From Phycisphaerales bacterium (lineage in GTDB: Bacteria; Planctomycetota; Phycisphaerae; Phycisphaerales; SM1A02), in assembly GCA_030748455.1 (NCBI GenBank), contig JASMLY010000059.1, forward strand, positions 1 through 64,000: a stretch of 64,000 nucleotides of DNA. Direction: 5' to 3'. The notes under the pieces were generated by a model that saw only the letters and a program-made list of their open reading frames with translations, ran no database searches and was not told the DNA's origin. Within the stretch, counting starts at the first letter, position 1; the number at the start of each line of letters is the position of its first letter. This document shows positions 1-9,004 of this stretch, piece by piece. The position numbers were made by a program, and so were the translations under genes.

Positions 1-1314
1 TGCATATTCGTGAGATTCAGAAATGGTAAAGGAACGTTCTATGAGTTTTTCAATCGCCTCCTCGCGAGTTCTACTTCCGCGAATGAGAGCGATGACTTCA
101 TCGATATCACAGACTGCATATATCAATCCCTCAAGCTTATGCGCGGCCTTCCGAGCTTCGCGAAGTAGATGTTCAGTTCTTCTTCTGATGACCTCTTGGC
201 GGTGTCCTACCCAACAATCAATCAGTGCACGAAGAGGGAGCGTTTGGGGTCGGTTGTTGACAAGAGCAATATTGATGACAGAAACCGTTGATTGCAACGG
301 TGTGTATTGATACAACTGTCGCTCAACAACTTGTGGGTCTGCTCCACGTTTTAAGTAGACAACAATTCGAGTTCGCCATTTTTTACCAGAGAAGTTTTTA
401 ATGTCAGAGATGTCGTTAATTTTCCCTGACTTGGCGCATTCAACAATCTTTTCAATCAAGTTGTTCTGGACAATTTGATAGGGGATCTCGTCGATGACAA
501 TGGCTTGTCGGTTTCCTATTTCTTCATAATGAACGCGCCCTCTGACTTTGAATCGACTTCGTCCTGAAGCGTACGCGTCCATAACTCCACGTTTTCCAAC
601 GACGACGCCACCAGTTGGAAAATCGGGTCCGGGAACAATTTCGAGAAGTTCTTGAAGAGAAAGATTCGGGTTATCAATCGTGGCGATAATCGCATCGCAA
701 ATTTCACCAACATTGTGCGGCGGCATCGAACAAGCCATACCAACAGCAATGCCGTTAGAACCGTTCACAAGTAAATTAGGGAATCGACCTGGTAGGACGG
801 TCGGTTCCATTTTTGTTTCGTCGTAGTTGGGTTTGAAATCAACTGTACCAAGCTTGATGTCGGCAAGCATTTCAACTGCAGCTGCAGTCATTTTTGCCTC
901 TGTGTATCGCATCGCAGCTGGTGGATCACCATCGATCGAACCAAAGTTGCCTTGTTTGTCGACAAGCATTGTTCGCATCTTCCAATTTTGACCCATGTTG
1001 ACCAACGTTGGATAGATGACCGATTCGCCGTGTGGGTGATAATTACCAGATGTGTCACCAGCGATCTTTGCACACTTTCGGTGTTTTCTACCCGGCGTTA
1101 AATTGAGATCATTCATCGCAACGAGGATTCGCCGTTGTGATGGTTTTAGTCCGTCACGAACATCTGGTAACGCTCGGTCCATAATCGTTGACATGGCATA
1201 CGTTAAATAACTGTCATGTAACTCTCGTTCGATGAGTTGTTCAACAACGTTCCCCAAGTTTGATGGAACCGTTTCTGCGTCGTTATTTTCAGGTTGTTTT
1301 GGTGTCTCGCTCAT
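1..1314 (-). CDS. gyrA: DNA gyrase subunit A, N-terminal part (cut by window edge)
   Basis: GyrA is the breakage-reunion subunit of gyrase (A2B2), which introduces negative supercoils. The first 438 codons are visible; the rest lies left of the window. From the ATG at 1314 the protein runs through the winged-helix region to the catalytic tyrosine in AAMRYTE (about Y137). The quinolone pocket reads HPHGESVIYPT (about 93-103): the serine equivalent to E. coli Ser83 is kept, but the Asp87 position is proline. It is the last visible gene of a minus-strand group with LOG, lpxI and a methyltransferase, 60 bp after the latter. gyrB lies far away at 52362-54866. ParC is a remote alternative; the gyrase call depends on the unseen C-terminal GyrA box. 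Confidence 0.93.
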   Translation of the reverse strand, partial: MSETPKQPENNDAETVPSNLGNVVEQLIERELHDSYLTYAMSTIMDRALPDVRDGLKPSQRRILVAMNDLNLTPGRKHRKCAKIAGDTSGNYHPHGESVIYPTLVNMGQNWKMRTMLVDKQGNFGSIDGDPPAAMRYTEAKMTAAAVEMLADIKLGTVDFKPNYDETKMEPTVLPGRFPNLLVNGSNGIAVGMACSMPPHNVGEICDAIIATIDNPNLSLQELLEIVPGPDFPTGGVVVGKRGVMDAYASGRSRFKVRGRVHYEEIGNRQAIVIDEIPYQIVQNNLIEKIVECAKSGKINDISDIKNFSGKKWRTRIVVYLKRGADPQVVERQLYQYTPLQSTVSVINIALVNNRPQTLPLRALIDCWVGHRQEVIRRRTEHLLREARKAAHKLEGLIYAVCDIDEVIALIRGSRTREEAIEKLIERSFTISESHEYA

Positions 1315-1374
1315 TGCCTGTGGAAGTGGCGTATTGTACCTGAAAACACAGCAGATCGCGTCGGGTGAAGCCTT

Positions 1375-2004
1375 CTAGCAATCGCTATTTTTTGCGTGTA
1401 GGAGCAGTAAAAATTCAGAATTTCCACTCCCTTTTTTGCTCGATTTTTTACCGCGGATTGGAGACCTTGTTTCAGCGATAATGTCGAGACCTAATGCAGC
1501 GATTTCACTTCGAATTCTGTGTAAAACGCGATCAATAATTTCTTCTGATAGACCCTCCCCGACCGATTCTGTGTTTTTTTCTTCTTCGGTAAGTTCGTAA
1601 TGAGGCTTAACGAGTGTCACGATGTGCCCGCCTTGTAACCACTGTAATGCGGCAGGAAGGGCAAGTGTTTGTTTGGTCCAACCAAGGTCAACGACTGCAA
1701 GATCAACAGTTTCATTTGGCACATGGTGCAGTGCATTAGTTCGTTCTAACGTGGTGACTCGCGGGTCGCTTCGAAGTTTCCATGCGAGCGTGCCATATCC
1801 TGTGTCAACCGCGTACACAAGAGAAGCACCACGTTGTAGTAGGCAGTCTGTGAATCCACCAACATTACAGCCCAAATCAACACACGTTAGGTTTGAAACA
1901 TCTAATTGGAACACGTCGAGTGCGTGCGAAAGTTTCATACCTGCTCGAGAAACGAAGGGATGTTCAGATGCCAACGATTGCGATTCCTGCATTGTTCGCG
2001 GCAT
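1375..2004 (-). CDS. TlyA/FtsJ-like RNA methyltransferase without S4 domain
   Basis: SAM-dependent methyltransferase of the TlyA/RrmJ group, which methylates ribose 2'-OH in rRNA. Seen in the 209 residues: an SRAGMKL segment near 18-25 (TlyA proteins have SRGGxKL), the SAM motif VDLGCNVGGFTDCLL near 42-56, VVDLGWT near 105 and LVKPHYE near 133, matching the K-D-K-E type active site. The N-terminal S4 RNA-binding domain of TlyA is absent. The start at 2004 overlaps the end of lpxI by about 40 bp; a second ATG at 1992 is also possible, and neither has a clear ribosome site. The exact RNA target cannot be read from the sequence. Confidence 0.82.
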   Translation of the reverse strand: MPRTMQESQSLASEHPFVSRAGMKLSHALDVFQLDVSNLTCVDLGCNVGGFTDCLLQRGASLVYAVDTGYGTLAWKLRSDPRVTTLERTNALHHVPNETVDLAVVDLGWTKQTLALPAALQWLQGGHIVTLVKPHYELTEEEKNTESVGEGLSEEIIDRVLHRIRSEIAALGLDIIAETRSPIRGKKSSKKGSGNSEFLLLLHAKNSDC

Positions 2005-2815
2005 CGATTACCGCAAGTTTGTCTAAAAGGATGACGCTCTTTGAGCCAAGTGCGATACAACCACACCCTGCATCTGAGCATTGGGTAATCGTGTCAACAC
2101 CAACCGAAGGAACATCTGCACGCATGTCATGGTCAGATGCAGCAGTTTTCAGTAATGTCCAACCCTTTTTTTTGCACAATGCACCCGCCCTTTGGATGAG
2201 TGATGCGGTTCCCTCAATCGCTTCAACACCGAGAACATCACCTTCTCGGACAGCGATCGATTGTCCGATGTGTAACTCGACAGTTCTTGTAAGAAGAGGC
2301 CAGCCAAAGGCAATGTCATGAGTTTGCTGGGCTGTTGGTTCAACTCGGCCAATCGTTCCTTCGCTTGCAAGGTGTTCCTGAATGTGAGTCGTTGAATCGA
2401 TGAGCGTTACTCCTGCGTGTTGTAGTTCATCTGCGATCGCTGCGAGTACTGTAGCGTCGCGGCGGTCATGCCGAAGGCGACGATACCACAACTTGAGCCC
2501 ACGCACATCGGGCATCATGCGCAGAAGACGAAATGGATCATGCATGACTGTTTTGCCAACACCGCCCACCATGACAGCTTCATCGATGTTCCATTTTTTC
2601 AACATGCGAATCCAGCGTCCAATTTTGGCGATCCCTACGACTGCAAACTCATCACATACGTTTGGGAGTTCTTTGTCAAATTGATTTTTTAACCCAATAC
2701 AGCAGACCCTAAAGCCCGCGTTTTTTGCACCACGCGCGACAAGGGAAGGAAGTGTTCCATTGCCAGCGATGATGCCTAAGGTTGGGTTCGGGATTGACAC
2801 GCCTGCATTATCCAT
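1964..2815 (-). CDS. lpxI: UDP-2,3-diacylglucosamine pyrophosphatase LpxI
   Basis: LpxI hydrolyses UDP-2,3-diacylglucosamine to lipid X in lipid A synthesis, replacing LpxH in many bacteria. The 283-residue protein begins with LGIIAGNGTLPSLVARGAK, the family signature near the N-terminus, and keeps KIGRWIRMLK, VMVGGVGK, TLIDSTTHIQ and the C-terminal CIALGSKSVILLDK segments. The reading frame is open further upstream, but the family N-terminus fits ATG 2815 or 2818; this start overlaps the stop of the LOG gene by a few bases, so coupling is likely. It implies a lipid A outer membrane. Confidence 0.9.
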   Translation of the reverse strand: MDNAGVSIPNPTLGIIAGNGTLPSLVARGAKNAGFRVCCIGLKNQFDKELPNVCDEFAVVGIAKIGRWIRMLKKWNIDEAVMVGGVGKTVMHDPFRLLRMMPDVRGLKLWYRRLRHDRRDATVLAAIADELQHAGVTLIDSTTHIQEHLASEGTIGRVEPTAQQTHDIAFGWPLLTRTVELHIGQSIAVREGDVLGVEAIEGTASLIQRAGALCKKKGWTLLKTAASDHDMRADVPSVGVDTITQCSDAGCGCIALGSKSVILLDKLAVIDAANNAGIAIVGI

Positions 2816-3404
2816 CATTCCCACCATGCATGGGGAGAATGTCGCATGGGGGAAGTTCTTCACTCTCGTGTTCCATAATGTGATTGAGCACTGTATCTGG
2901 GCAGGGATCAAGGAAGACAATGCCGCGTAGTGCTGGGCGGATAAACTGGTGTTCGATGCCATGCTCGAGTAAGTCGAGAAGCGGATCAAAATATCCCTGT
3001 ACATTGACGATACCGATTGGTTTGGTGTGGTCTCCAAGCTGCCTGCCTACAAGGACTTCAAAAAACTCTTCATAGGTACCAATCCCACCAGGAAGAACGA
3101 GGTATCCATCGCCTTTCTCCATCATGATGGTGCGTCTTTCTTGCATAGTCTCCACAACGATCAGGTCATCACAAGCGTTGTTCGCTTGCTCGTGCTCGAC
3201 AAGTTTGTGTGTGATGACACCTGTGACAAAGGCACCACCGTTGGCGGCTGAGGTAGCGACTTCACCCATCAACCCAATTCGACCACCTCCATAGACAAGT
3301 GAAAGCCCCCTCGAAGCCAACCCAGACCCAACCCGATCGGCTGCTAGGTGAAACTCGGGTTCAAGCTGCGTTGAGGAGGCACAATAGACCGTGAGAGATT
3401 TCAT
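2808..3404 (-). CDS. LOG-family protein (nucleoside monophosphate phosphoribohydrolase)
   Basis: LOG-family (TIGR00730) Rossmann-fold protein of 198 residues. Relatives cleave cytokinin riboside monophosphates or AMP to base plus ribose 5-phosphate. Seen: YGGGRIGLMGEVA near 39-51 and the family signature PGGIGTYEEFFEV near 107-119, which holds the catalytic glutamate. The start codon ATG is at 3404. It is the first gene of a minus-strand group (LOG, lpxI, methyltransferase, gyrA) and is divergent from the sugar transferase across a repeat-containing spacer. Its substrate in bacteria is often unknown. Confidence 0.9.
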   Translation of the reverse strand: MKSLTVYCASSTQLEPEFHLAADRVGSGLASRGLSLVYGGGRIGLMGEVATSAANGGAFVTGVITHKLVEHEQANNACDDLIVVETMQERRTIMMEKGDGYLVLPGGIGTYEEFFEVLVGRQLGDHTKPIGIVNVQGYFDPLLDLLEHGIEHQFIRPALRGIVFLDPCPDTVLNHIMEHESEELPPCDILPMHGGNDG

Positions 3405-3474
3405 TCCTGTATTTTATGGTTCATCGTGCGTACCCGCATCACATTGCGACGAGTTGTACATCCGATAACCCACC

Positions 3475-3594
3475 ACCTCTGAGCATACCTCTGTGCATAC
3501 CTCTGTGCATACCTCTGAGCATACCTCTGTGCATACCTCTGTGTATACCTCTGAGCATACCTCTGTGCACACCTCTGTGTATACCTCTGAGCAT
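3475..3594. repeat. 12-bp tandem repeat array, about ten copies
   Basis: Ten consecutive 12-bp units of consensus ACCTCTGNGCAT fill this stretch. There is a higher-order period of 36 bp: units 1, 4, 7 and 10 read CTCTGAGCAT, while the two units between read CTCTGTGCAT, CTCTGTGTAT or CTCTGTGCAC. The array lies in the 276-bp spacer between two divergent genes. It can be read as a Leu-Cys-Ile-Pro repeat peptide on the plus strand, but I do not think that is a gene. Confidence 0.95.
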
Positions 3595-3607
3595 TGCTCA
3601 GAGGTAT
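3581..3607. repeat. 13-bp perfect inverted repeat at the end of the tandem array
   Basis: ATACCTCTGAGCA (3581-3593) is followed after one base by its exact reverse complement TGCTCAGAGGTAT. The inverted copy continues for a second partial unit to about 3615. It could form a hairpin or cruciform or bind a dimeric regulator. No T-tract follows, and flanking genes are divergent, so it is not a terminator. Confidence 0.85.
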
Positions 3608-3680
3608 GCTCAGAGCAAGGTGTGTGGGGAGATTGTGATGTGCCTCGTGTAGTGCACCCCTAGGCGAGTACCATAAGCAT

Positions 3681-4808
3681 GTGATTCATGTTGTACTGAT
3701 CCTGCTCTCTCTTGCGACAGTGCTCTCCTTTTGCATTACAGGGGCACTTTGCGCATTAGGAAAGAAAGCGGGTACATTCGATTCAGCCGGTGTATCGGGG
3801 CACGAAAAAGAGTTACGACAAGTTCCAAACATTGGCGGCATCGCGATCTGGTCCGTTTTGGTATTTCCTCTTATCGGTGGGCTTCTTTTGCTAAAGGTCG
3901 CACCCGAAGCTCTGACAACAGTGCTAGTAGACCTTTCTCCTTGGACAGCACAATTGACCGAGAGTACTCCACTGGCAACCGCATTTGTTCTGTGCGTAAC
4001 AGCGTTACACTTCATGGGCCTGATCGATGATCGCAAGCCCTTGGGTGTGCTCCCTAAGACAATTGTTGAAATTGCTTGTGCGAGCACACTCGTTCTTTGG
4101 TTCGATGTTCGAATGCTTGAAGTGCTTGATGTCTGGTTTGGCACCGGTTCAATCTTGAGTATCACCCTGACTATTTGTTGGATATTAGTTCTAACAAACG
4201 CATTGAATTACCTTGACAATATGGATGGAATTACAGCCGGGATCACCGTTGTATCTGCTGGGTTGTTTATGATCACTGCACTGCAAGGATCACAGTGGTT
4301 TGTCGGAGCAACTCTTGGTTTGCTTGTCGGCGGATGCTTAGGTTTTTTATGGTGGAACAAACCTAAGGCAAAGATATTTATGGGTGATGGTGGGTCGCTT
4401 GTCATTGGGTTCTCCCTAGCTGTTTTAGTGACGCGAGTGACGTGGTACGACCCTACCTCATCGTCGGGGATCGGCACAGCTTGGTATGGAGTGCTCATGC
4501 CAATTTTTGTTCTCGCATTACCGCTGTATGATTTTATTACCGTTACTTCGCTCAGAGTTTTACAAGGAAAAAGCCCTTTTAAAGGAGACCAACAACATTT
4601 TTCCCACCGCCTGTCTCAACAAGGTTTGAGCGGCGTGCGTGTGTTACTTATTCTGATGTCAATCAGCTTGCTGACAGGGATAGCGGGATATCTCTTAGGT
4701 CGATCGAACACGACGCAAGCGGTGTTGCTCACAGCATTCGTTGCCACTGTACTTTTAATCGTTGCCTATATTGATTTCTCGGGGCGGAAGGGGGAAGGAA
4801 AGTCATGA
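3681..4808 (+). CDS. WecA/MraY-family undecaprenyl-phosphate sugar-1-phosphate transferase
   Basis: Glycosyltransferase family 4 membrane enzyme of 375 residues that transfers a HexNAc-1-phosphate from a UDP-sugar to polyprenyl phosphate, the first step of O-antigen or other envelope glycan synthesis. Seen: HEKELRQVPNIGG near 41-53, the aspartate pair in LIDDRK (D116, D117), NALNYLDNMDG near 173-183, FMGDGGS near 233 and GDQQHFSHRL near 302, with many hydrophobic helices between. The start is GTG at 3681 with no strong ribosome site. It overlaps the next gene by 4 bp. WecA-like (not MraY) fits best because a ligase-like gene follows; the sugar is unknown. Confidence 0.86.
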   Translation: MIHVVLILLSLATVLSFCITGALCALGKKAGTFDSAGVSGHEKELRQVPNIGGIAIWSVLVFPLIGGLLLLKVAPEALTTVLVDLSPWTAQLTESTPLATAFVLCVTALHFMGLIDDRKPLGVLPKTIVEIACASTLVLWFDVRMLEVLDVWFGTGSILSITLTICWILVLTNALNYLDNMDGITAGITVVSAGLFMITALQGSQWFVGATLGLLVGGCLGFLWWNKPKAKIFMGDGGSLVIGFSLAVLVTRVTWYDPTSSSGIGTAWYGVLMPIFVLALPLYDFITVTSLRVLQGKSPFKGDQQHFSHRLSQQGLSGVRVLLILMSISLLTGIAGYLLGRSNTTQAVLLTAFVATVLLIVAYIDFSGRKGEGKS

Positions 4809-6688
4809 GGGCATTTGTTTCAACTATGAAAACCACCGCAATTGTTTGCATTTGTATCATTGCTTTGGCACGTTGTCTCATTCTGCATTCACTCAACCCC
4901 TACTTTGATTTACACCCACTTGTAACAGGGGAACTTTCAACCGGAGTTCTTGGACCAGGCACTTCTGTTTTGTTGGACGCGATTGTTCTTGCTTGTTGTT
5001 CAGTTGCGCTTTTGGGTGAAGTGATCCAAGGAAGAAAATTACACAGCGGTTTGCTGTGTTTAGTACTCTTGCCGATCATCCTAATTTGGTACCAAGGAAG
5101 AATTGATCCGATGCAATTTGTCCATGGATCATCTTGGCTTGCAGCACTTCTTGCATGTGTCACTCTTGCACATGTAGGCAGAGAAAAGGCCACCTCGATT
5201 CTTGTTGGATCACTGTTCCTTCTTCTTACGTTTCCGCTTCTCATACATGCAGCTCTTGCCTATGGGGAACACACGCAAATTGTTCAATACTTCGAACAAA
5301 ATACGGCTGATGTGCTTGCGATGAATGGCATTCAGGCTCAGACACCTGCCGCAGCAGTATTTGAAGAGAGAATCCGTTCGTATGGGCCGATGGGTTGGTT
5401 TTCAACACCCAATGTGTTTGGCAGTATTCTTGTTAGCCTAGGCGTTGTTTGGATTTTTGTCTCATTTTATTTTCGAGATACCAAGAGAACCATTCATCTT
5501 CTCTCAGCGATTGTTGCCTTCCTCTGCTTTATTGCAGCAAGTTCAACGATGTCAAAAGCTGTTGTCGTCCTTGTTGTGTTTTCGCTCGGAATCGGTTGGT
5601 GTGTCGTACACCCAAAAACATCAACATTTTTCAAGCGCTATGGTGGCTGGACTGCGATCACATTGATGCTAGGCACTACATATGCCGTTTTCATACGAGG
5701 ATACCTTGATGAAACAATACTCTCAGAACGAAGCCTCCTCGTACGCAAAGAATATTTTGTTGGCGGATTAGAAATTGCTTTGAAGAACTTGTTCCTAGGC
5801 GTCGGACCGAGCAACATCCAAGACGCATGGCTATCTGTTCGCCCAGAAACAGCAACCGAAGCGATCAAATCGACACACAACATTGCGATTGATTGGTTTG
5901 CAGCGTACGGGCTACTAGCAGTTTGTTGGATGATCGTATTGTTCAATATGGTTTGGAGAACAGGGACACGATTGTTTGTTTCTGATGTTTCAAACAAACA
6001 AACCCTTCGTGCTGCTGGCTTCTCGATCGCCGCAATTGTTCTCATCGTAGACGCACAAATTGATCTTCCCATGTTTGACCTTGGTTCCACACTTTTTGTT
6101 TTTTGTATGCTCGGTCTTGCGAGTTCCCTACCAACAAATACGGTTCGGTGCAGTCCTGTACATCTTGTTGTTGCAATGGTTCCTTTTCTAGCAGCGCTTT
6201 TGATTGTATCTGCAGGGTATGCACCCCTTGCGCACGATGAATCACTGCAAAAAACAGCAGCAATAGAACTCATTGCAGGAGAACCACCCGAAGTTGTTGC
6301 TACAAAATTATCAAAAGAGAGCGTGACAACGCCATCAAAAATCATCGCAGCAAAACTATTTGTAACGGCAGAACAAAATGACAAAGCGCATGAGGCACTT
6401 TCTAGCGTAGTTCCATCTGCCTCTGTTTGGTCATTGAGAGCGAGGTCCGCACCAACGACTCGCGATGCACTTCACGCCTCGAAACAATTGATTCTTATAG
6501 ATCAAAACGGACTTACGTCTCCATTGATCCACGCCGATTTGCTTTGGCAATCGGATGATACAACAGGTGCCAAGCAGTACTACCAACTTGTTTTGAGTAG
6601 GAACGAGGTGTACAAAGAGGTTGATCGGACAAGAGCATTGTCAGAAGCAGAAGTTACGCGAATTACGGACCGTGTTGAGACCCCGTAA
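4805..6688 (+). CDS. O-antigen ligase/polymerase-like membrane protein
   Basis: Polytopic membrane protein of 627 residues with about ten hydrophobic helices up to residue 475. The region around 305-380 (RSLLVRKEYFVGGLEIALKN, then GVGPSNIQD and STHNIAIDW) fits the Wzy_C/O-antigen ligase domain with its conserved Arg and His. Such proteins polymerise or ligate lipid-linked glycans at the periplasmic face. The last 150 residues are soluble and look like a helical, TPR-like tail. Its ATG overlaps the stop of the transferase (ATGA), so the two probably form one unit. It converges on, and overlaps by 26 bp, the end of the dsbD-like gene. Confidence 0.8.
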   Translation: MRAFVSTMKTTAIVCICIIALARCLILHSLNPYFDLHPLVTGELSTGVLGPGTSVLLDAIVLACCSVALLGEVIQGRKLHSGLLCLVLLPIILIWYQGRIDPMQFVHGSSWLAALLACVTLAHVGREKATSILVGSLFLLLTFPLLIHAALAYGEHTQIVQYFEQNTADVLAMNGIQAQTPAAAVFEERIRSYGPMGWFSTPNVFGSILVSLGVVWIFVSFYFRDTKRTIHLLSAIVAFLCFIAASSTMSKAVVVLVVFSLGIGWCVVHPKTSTFFKRYGGWTAITLMLGTTYAVFIRGYLDETILSERSLLVRKEYFVGGLEIALKNLFLGVGPSNIQDAWLSVRPETATEAIKSTHNIAIDWFAAYGLLAVCWMIVLFNMVWRTGTRLFVSDVSNKQTLRAAGFSIAAIVLIVDAQIDLPMFDLGSTLFVFCMLGLASSLPTNTVRCSPVHLVVAMVPFLAALLIVSAGYAPLAHDESLQKTAAIELIAGEPPEVVATKLSKESVTTPSKIIAAKLFVTAEQNDKAHEALSSVVPSASVWSLRARSAPTTRDALHASKQLILIDQNGLTSPLIHADLLWQSDDTTGAKQYYQLVLSRNEVYKEVDRTRALSEAEVTRITDRVETP

Positions 6689-8591
6689 CAGCCTCAAGAA
6701 TTTGGTCGACTGTGTAGAAATCGCCTCGGAATACTTCATTACCATCAGACCCAAGAATAATCAGCAGGGGAATACGTACTCCGCCTACTTCATCTAAAAG
6801 GGCATTTCCAGAAACGTTGTTCCCTGTAAGGTCGATTTTTATTGGAGTTACATGGCCGCTCTCGAACGCTTGGACAACACGTGGTGAGTAGAGCACTGTG
6901 GATTCAAGCAGTTTGCAGTTTAAGCACCATTCAGCTGTAAATTCAAGCACAACCGTATCGCCATCAGCGAGCGAGTCTTGGAGTAATTCAGGGGTGTAGT
7001 ATCTCCAATCGATTGGTCCCTTATCAGTAAGTCTGTTACCTACCACGATCGATCCAAGAAACATTATGGCACCAAGCCCTACAAAAATAATTCTCATTCC
7101 ATTTCGTGTAGTGATTCTCAATGTTCGCCACGCAAGCCACAGGCCAGCGGCTGCGACACAAATCGCAACAGCCCAAAGATAGATTCGAGTGGGAGGAGCA
7201 CCCTCTTGTTGGAACACACCGCTGAGTCCAACACCTAAAAAATAAGCAGCAGCAGCTAGCATAAGTAATCCCATTACTTGTTTAATAACTTCACTCGCTG
7301 GACCAGCCTTTGGCATTTTGTCTACAAGATGTGGGAAGGCTGCAAGTACGAGATATGGAACAGCCATGCCGAATCCAATCGCTCCAAACACAGTCAACGT
7401 CCAAATCGCAGACTGCGTCGTTGCCCATGCAGCAGCAGCGCCCATGAATGGTGCAGTGCAGGGAGTTGAAAGGACCGCCGTCATGATTCCAAACAAAAAA
7501 GAACCGACAAAAGAATCATGCTTTGGGTTAAACGTATAGACAAAATTTGGGAGTTGGATCGAAAACAGCCCGCCCATCCCAATTGCCATAACTCCAATAA
7601 ATACCCCGAGGCCGATCGTGAATGCTGGATATTGGAACAGTTGGTTGATTGCAGTAAATCCACTAAACACAGCAATGGCACTACCGAGTGCTACCCAGAG
7701 TGCCATAACGCCTAACATCATCCAAATACCTAGGATAAACGTGGTTTTTCTATTTCCTGCACTTCGACTAAGCCCCATGATTTTCAGCGGGATCACAGGT
7801 AACACGCAAGGGGTCAAGTTCAAAAGAAATCCACCTACCATCGCAACAAGAATGAGCAAGATCATTCCAAATGGTCCCTCTGGGTCAAGACTAAACTGCA
7901 TTCCAAACAGGTCAAATGCAATAGTTTCAGTTGGTTGCACAGTGCCTGCATGAATTGTTGCAAAGATCGAGCTGTCAAACTGATCAAAGAGTGTGGACGT
8001 TGTGTCGCTTGAGTACTCAGTAGTTGACACAATGTCTATCGTGACTTCAATCCCGTATTCATCCCAGCGAGATCCCTGACCCTCCATTGGTGTTGGTGCG
8101 ACGCAAGTTGTCTCATCACACGCTTGAAACACTGCTCGTACCTTGAGGTTTGCAGTTCCTACATTCGCGTCTGGCGAAACGGTGACAGGGACATACGCAA
8201 TCGCTTTCTCGGCGAACACTGCATACTCAACCGGTTCTCCTACAAACCCAACCTCTACAGCAACGGGCGTTGGCCATTGAATAAAATCGTCGTGAACAAT
8301 GAGAGGGGAGTCTTCAGCGGTTTCGATCAGTATTTTTGTTGCGTAATAATCTTCCGCATCGCCAAGTGCTTTTGGAACAATCGGATCATTTGTATGGGTG
8401 TGCCAATGTTCCTTATGATCAAGTACGATCGCGAGGATCACATCGCTGCCCGCAACAACTTCAGTTGGCTCCACGACAACAGAAACGTGAACTTGATCTC
8501 TAGAATCGTGAAATACTCCGGGCTGTCCGATTGCAGAATTGCCAAAAAACAGGGTTGCCAAGGCAAAAAACATAGATATTTGAAACTTCAT
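6663..8591 (-). CDS. dsbD: DsbD-type thiol:disulfide interchange protein
   Basis: Carries electrons from cytoplasmic thioredoxin across the inner membrane to periplasmic thiol proteins, for example in cytochrome c maturation. From ATG 8591 the protein has 642 residues: signal peptide (about 1-22), a periplasmic DsbD-alpha-like domain (25-200, with HWHTHTNDP), eight membrane segments holding NLTPCVLPVIPL and STPCTAPFMG (the two membrane cysteines), and a C-terminal thioredoxin domain with EWCLNCKLLE near 556. A GTG at 8618 would extend it, but the signal peptide favours 8591. No clear ribosome site is visible. It is a single gene, convergent with the ligase-like gene. Confidence 0.92.
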   Translation of the reverse strand: MKFQISMFFALATLFFGNSAIGQPGVFHDSRDQVHVSVVVEPTEVVAGSDVILAIVLDHKEHWHTHTNDPIVPKALGDAEDYYATKILIETAEDSPLIVHDDFIQWPTPVAVEVGFVGEPVEYAVFAEKAIAYVPVTVSPDANVGTANLKVRAVFQACDETTCVAPTPMEGQGSRWDEYGIEVTIDIVSTTEYSSDTTSTLFDQFDSSIFATIHAGTVQPTETIAFDLFGMQFSLDPEGPFGMILLILVAMVGGFLLNLTPCVLPVIPLKIMGLSRSAGNRKTTFILGIWMMLGVMALWVALGSAIAVFSGFTAINQLFQYPAFTIGLGVFIGVMAIGMGGLFSIQLPNFVYTFNPKHDSFVGSFLFGIMTAVLSTPCTAPFMGAAAAWATTQSAIWTLTVFGAIGFGMAVPYLVLAAFPHLVDKMPKAGPASEVIKQVMGLLMLAAAAYFLGVGLSGVFQQEGAPPTRIYLWAVAICVAAAGLWLAWRTLRITTRNGMRIIFVGLGAIMFLGSIVVGNRLTDKGPIDWRYYTPELLQDSLADGDTVVLEFTAEWCLNCKLLESTVLYSPRVVQAFESGHVTPIKIDLTGNNVSGNALLDEVGGVRIPLLIILGSDGNEVFRGDFYTVDQILEAVTGSQHGP

Positions 8592-9004
8592 AGGTATTGG
8601 ACAATGTAACGAGTTCACGGAGGGTTTGCTGCGTCTGAGGTTGCTTTTAGAGCCCTAGCACCGTACCCTATACGGTTTGGTTCACATTGTCTGTGAACCG
8701 TTTGACCCGTAAAGGAGCACGGTAATGATCCAAGGTGGATCCTTACATTTTTCTTCCCGCCATGGCTGCTAATCGCAGTCATCTTGTGGCCTCGAGCCGT
8801 TCGCTTGCAGGAGTTATTTCCTGTGTTGAGGATTTGGTCGTGTATTGAGTTTTGCTTCTACTCACGCACTGTAACAACATGTTTGTTGTTACCCACGACC
8901 TCACGGTTGTTTGGCCACGGGTTCCGCTCTGCGAACCGTGGCATTTTTTATGGCATTTGCCGACATCTCAATAATTCAACAACTCCATACAAAGGTTAAG
9001 AATC
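8592..9004 (+). other. Hairpin-rich leader region upstream of nusA
   Basis: This 413-bp spacer holds a series of inverted repeats on the plus strand: GGTTCACA/TGTGAACC (8679-8699), GATCCA/TGGATC (8727-8741), TAACAACA/TGTTGTTA (8872-8891) and a terminator hairpin (8914-8949). A 15-codon reading frame (ATG 8724 to TAA 8771) has GGAG at 8714. The cluster suggests a structured 5' leader or a small RNA gene that ends at the terminator. I do not recognise a known RNA family. Confidence 0.5.
8914..8949 (+). terminator. Rho-independent terminator in the nusA leader
   Basis: GCCACGGGTTC pairs with GAACCGTGGC (one bulged G), separated by an 8-base loop, followed by ATTTTTTAT. It sits 55 bp before nusA, so it either ends a small RNA or attenuates the nusA-infB operon. 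Confidence 0.75.

Noticed and set aside
3475..3607. CRISPR-like array
   Set aside because: Units follow each other without spacers and are 12 bp long. It is a tandem repeat; no cas genes are near.
3416..3652. Open frame coding for a Leu-Cys-Ile-Pro repeat peptide
   Set aside because: It is only the translation of the 12-bp tandem repeat. No ribosome site, no family, and it lies in a divergent spacer.
5638..6384. 248-codon open frame opposite the O-antigen-ligase-like gene
   Set aside because: Shadow of a well-supported membrane-protein gene, with low-complexity product and no ribosome site.
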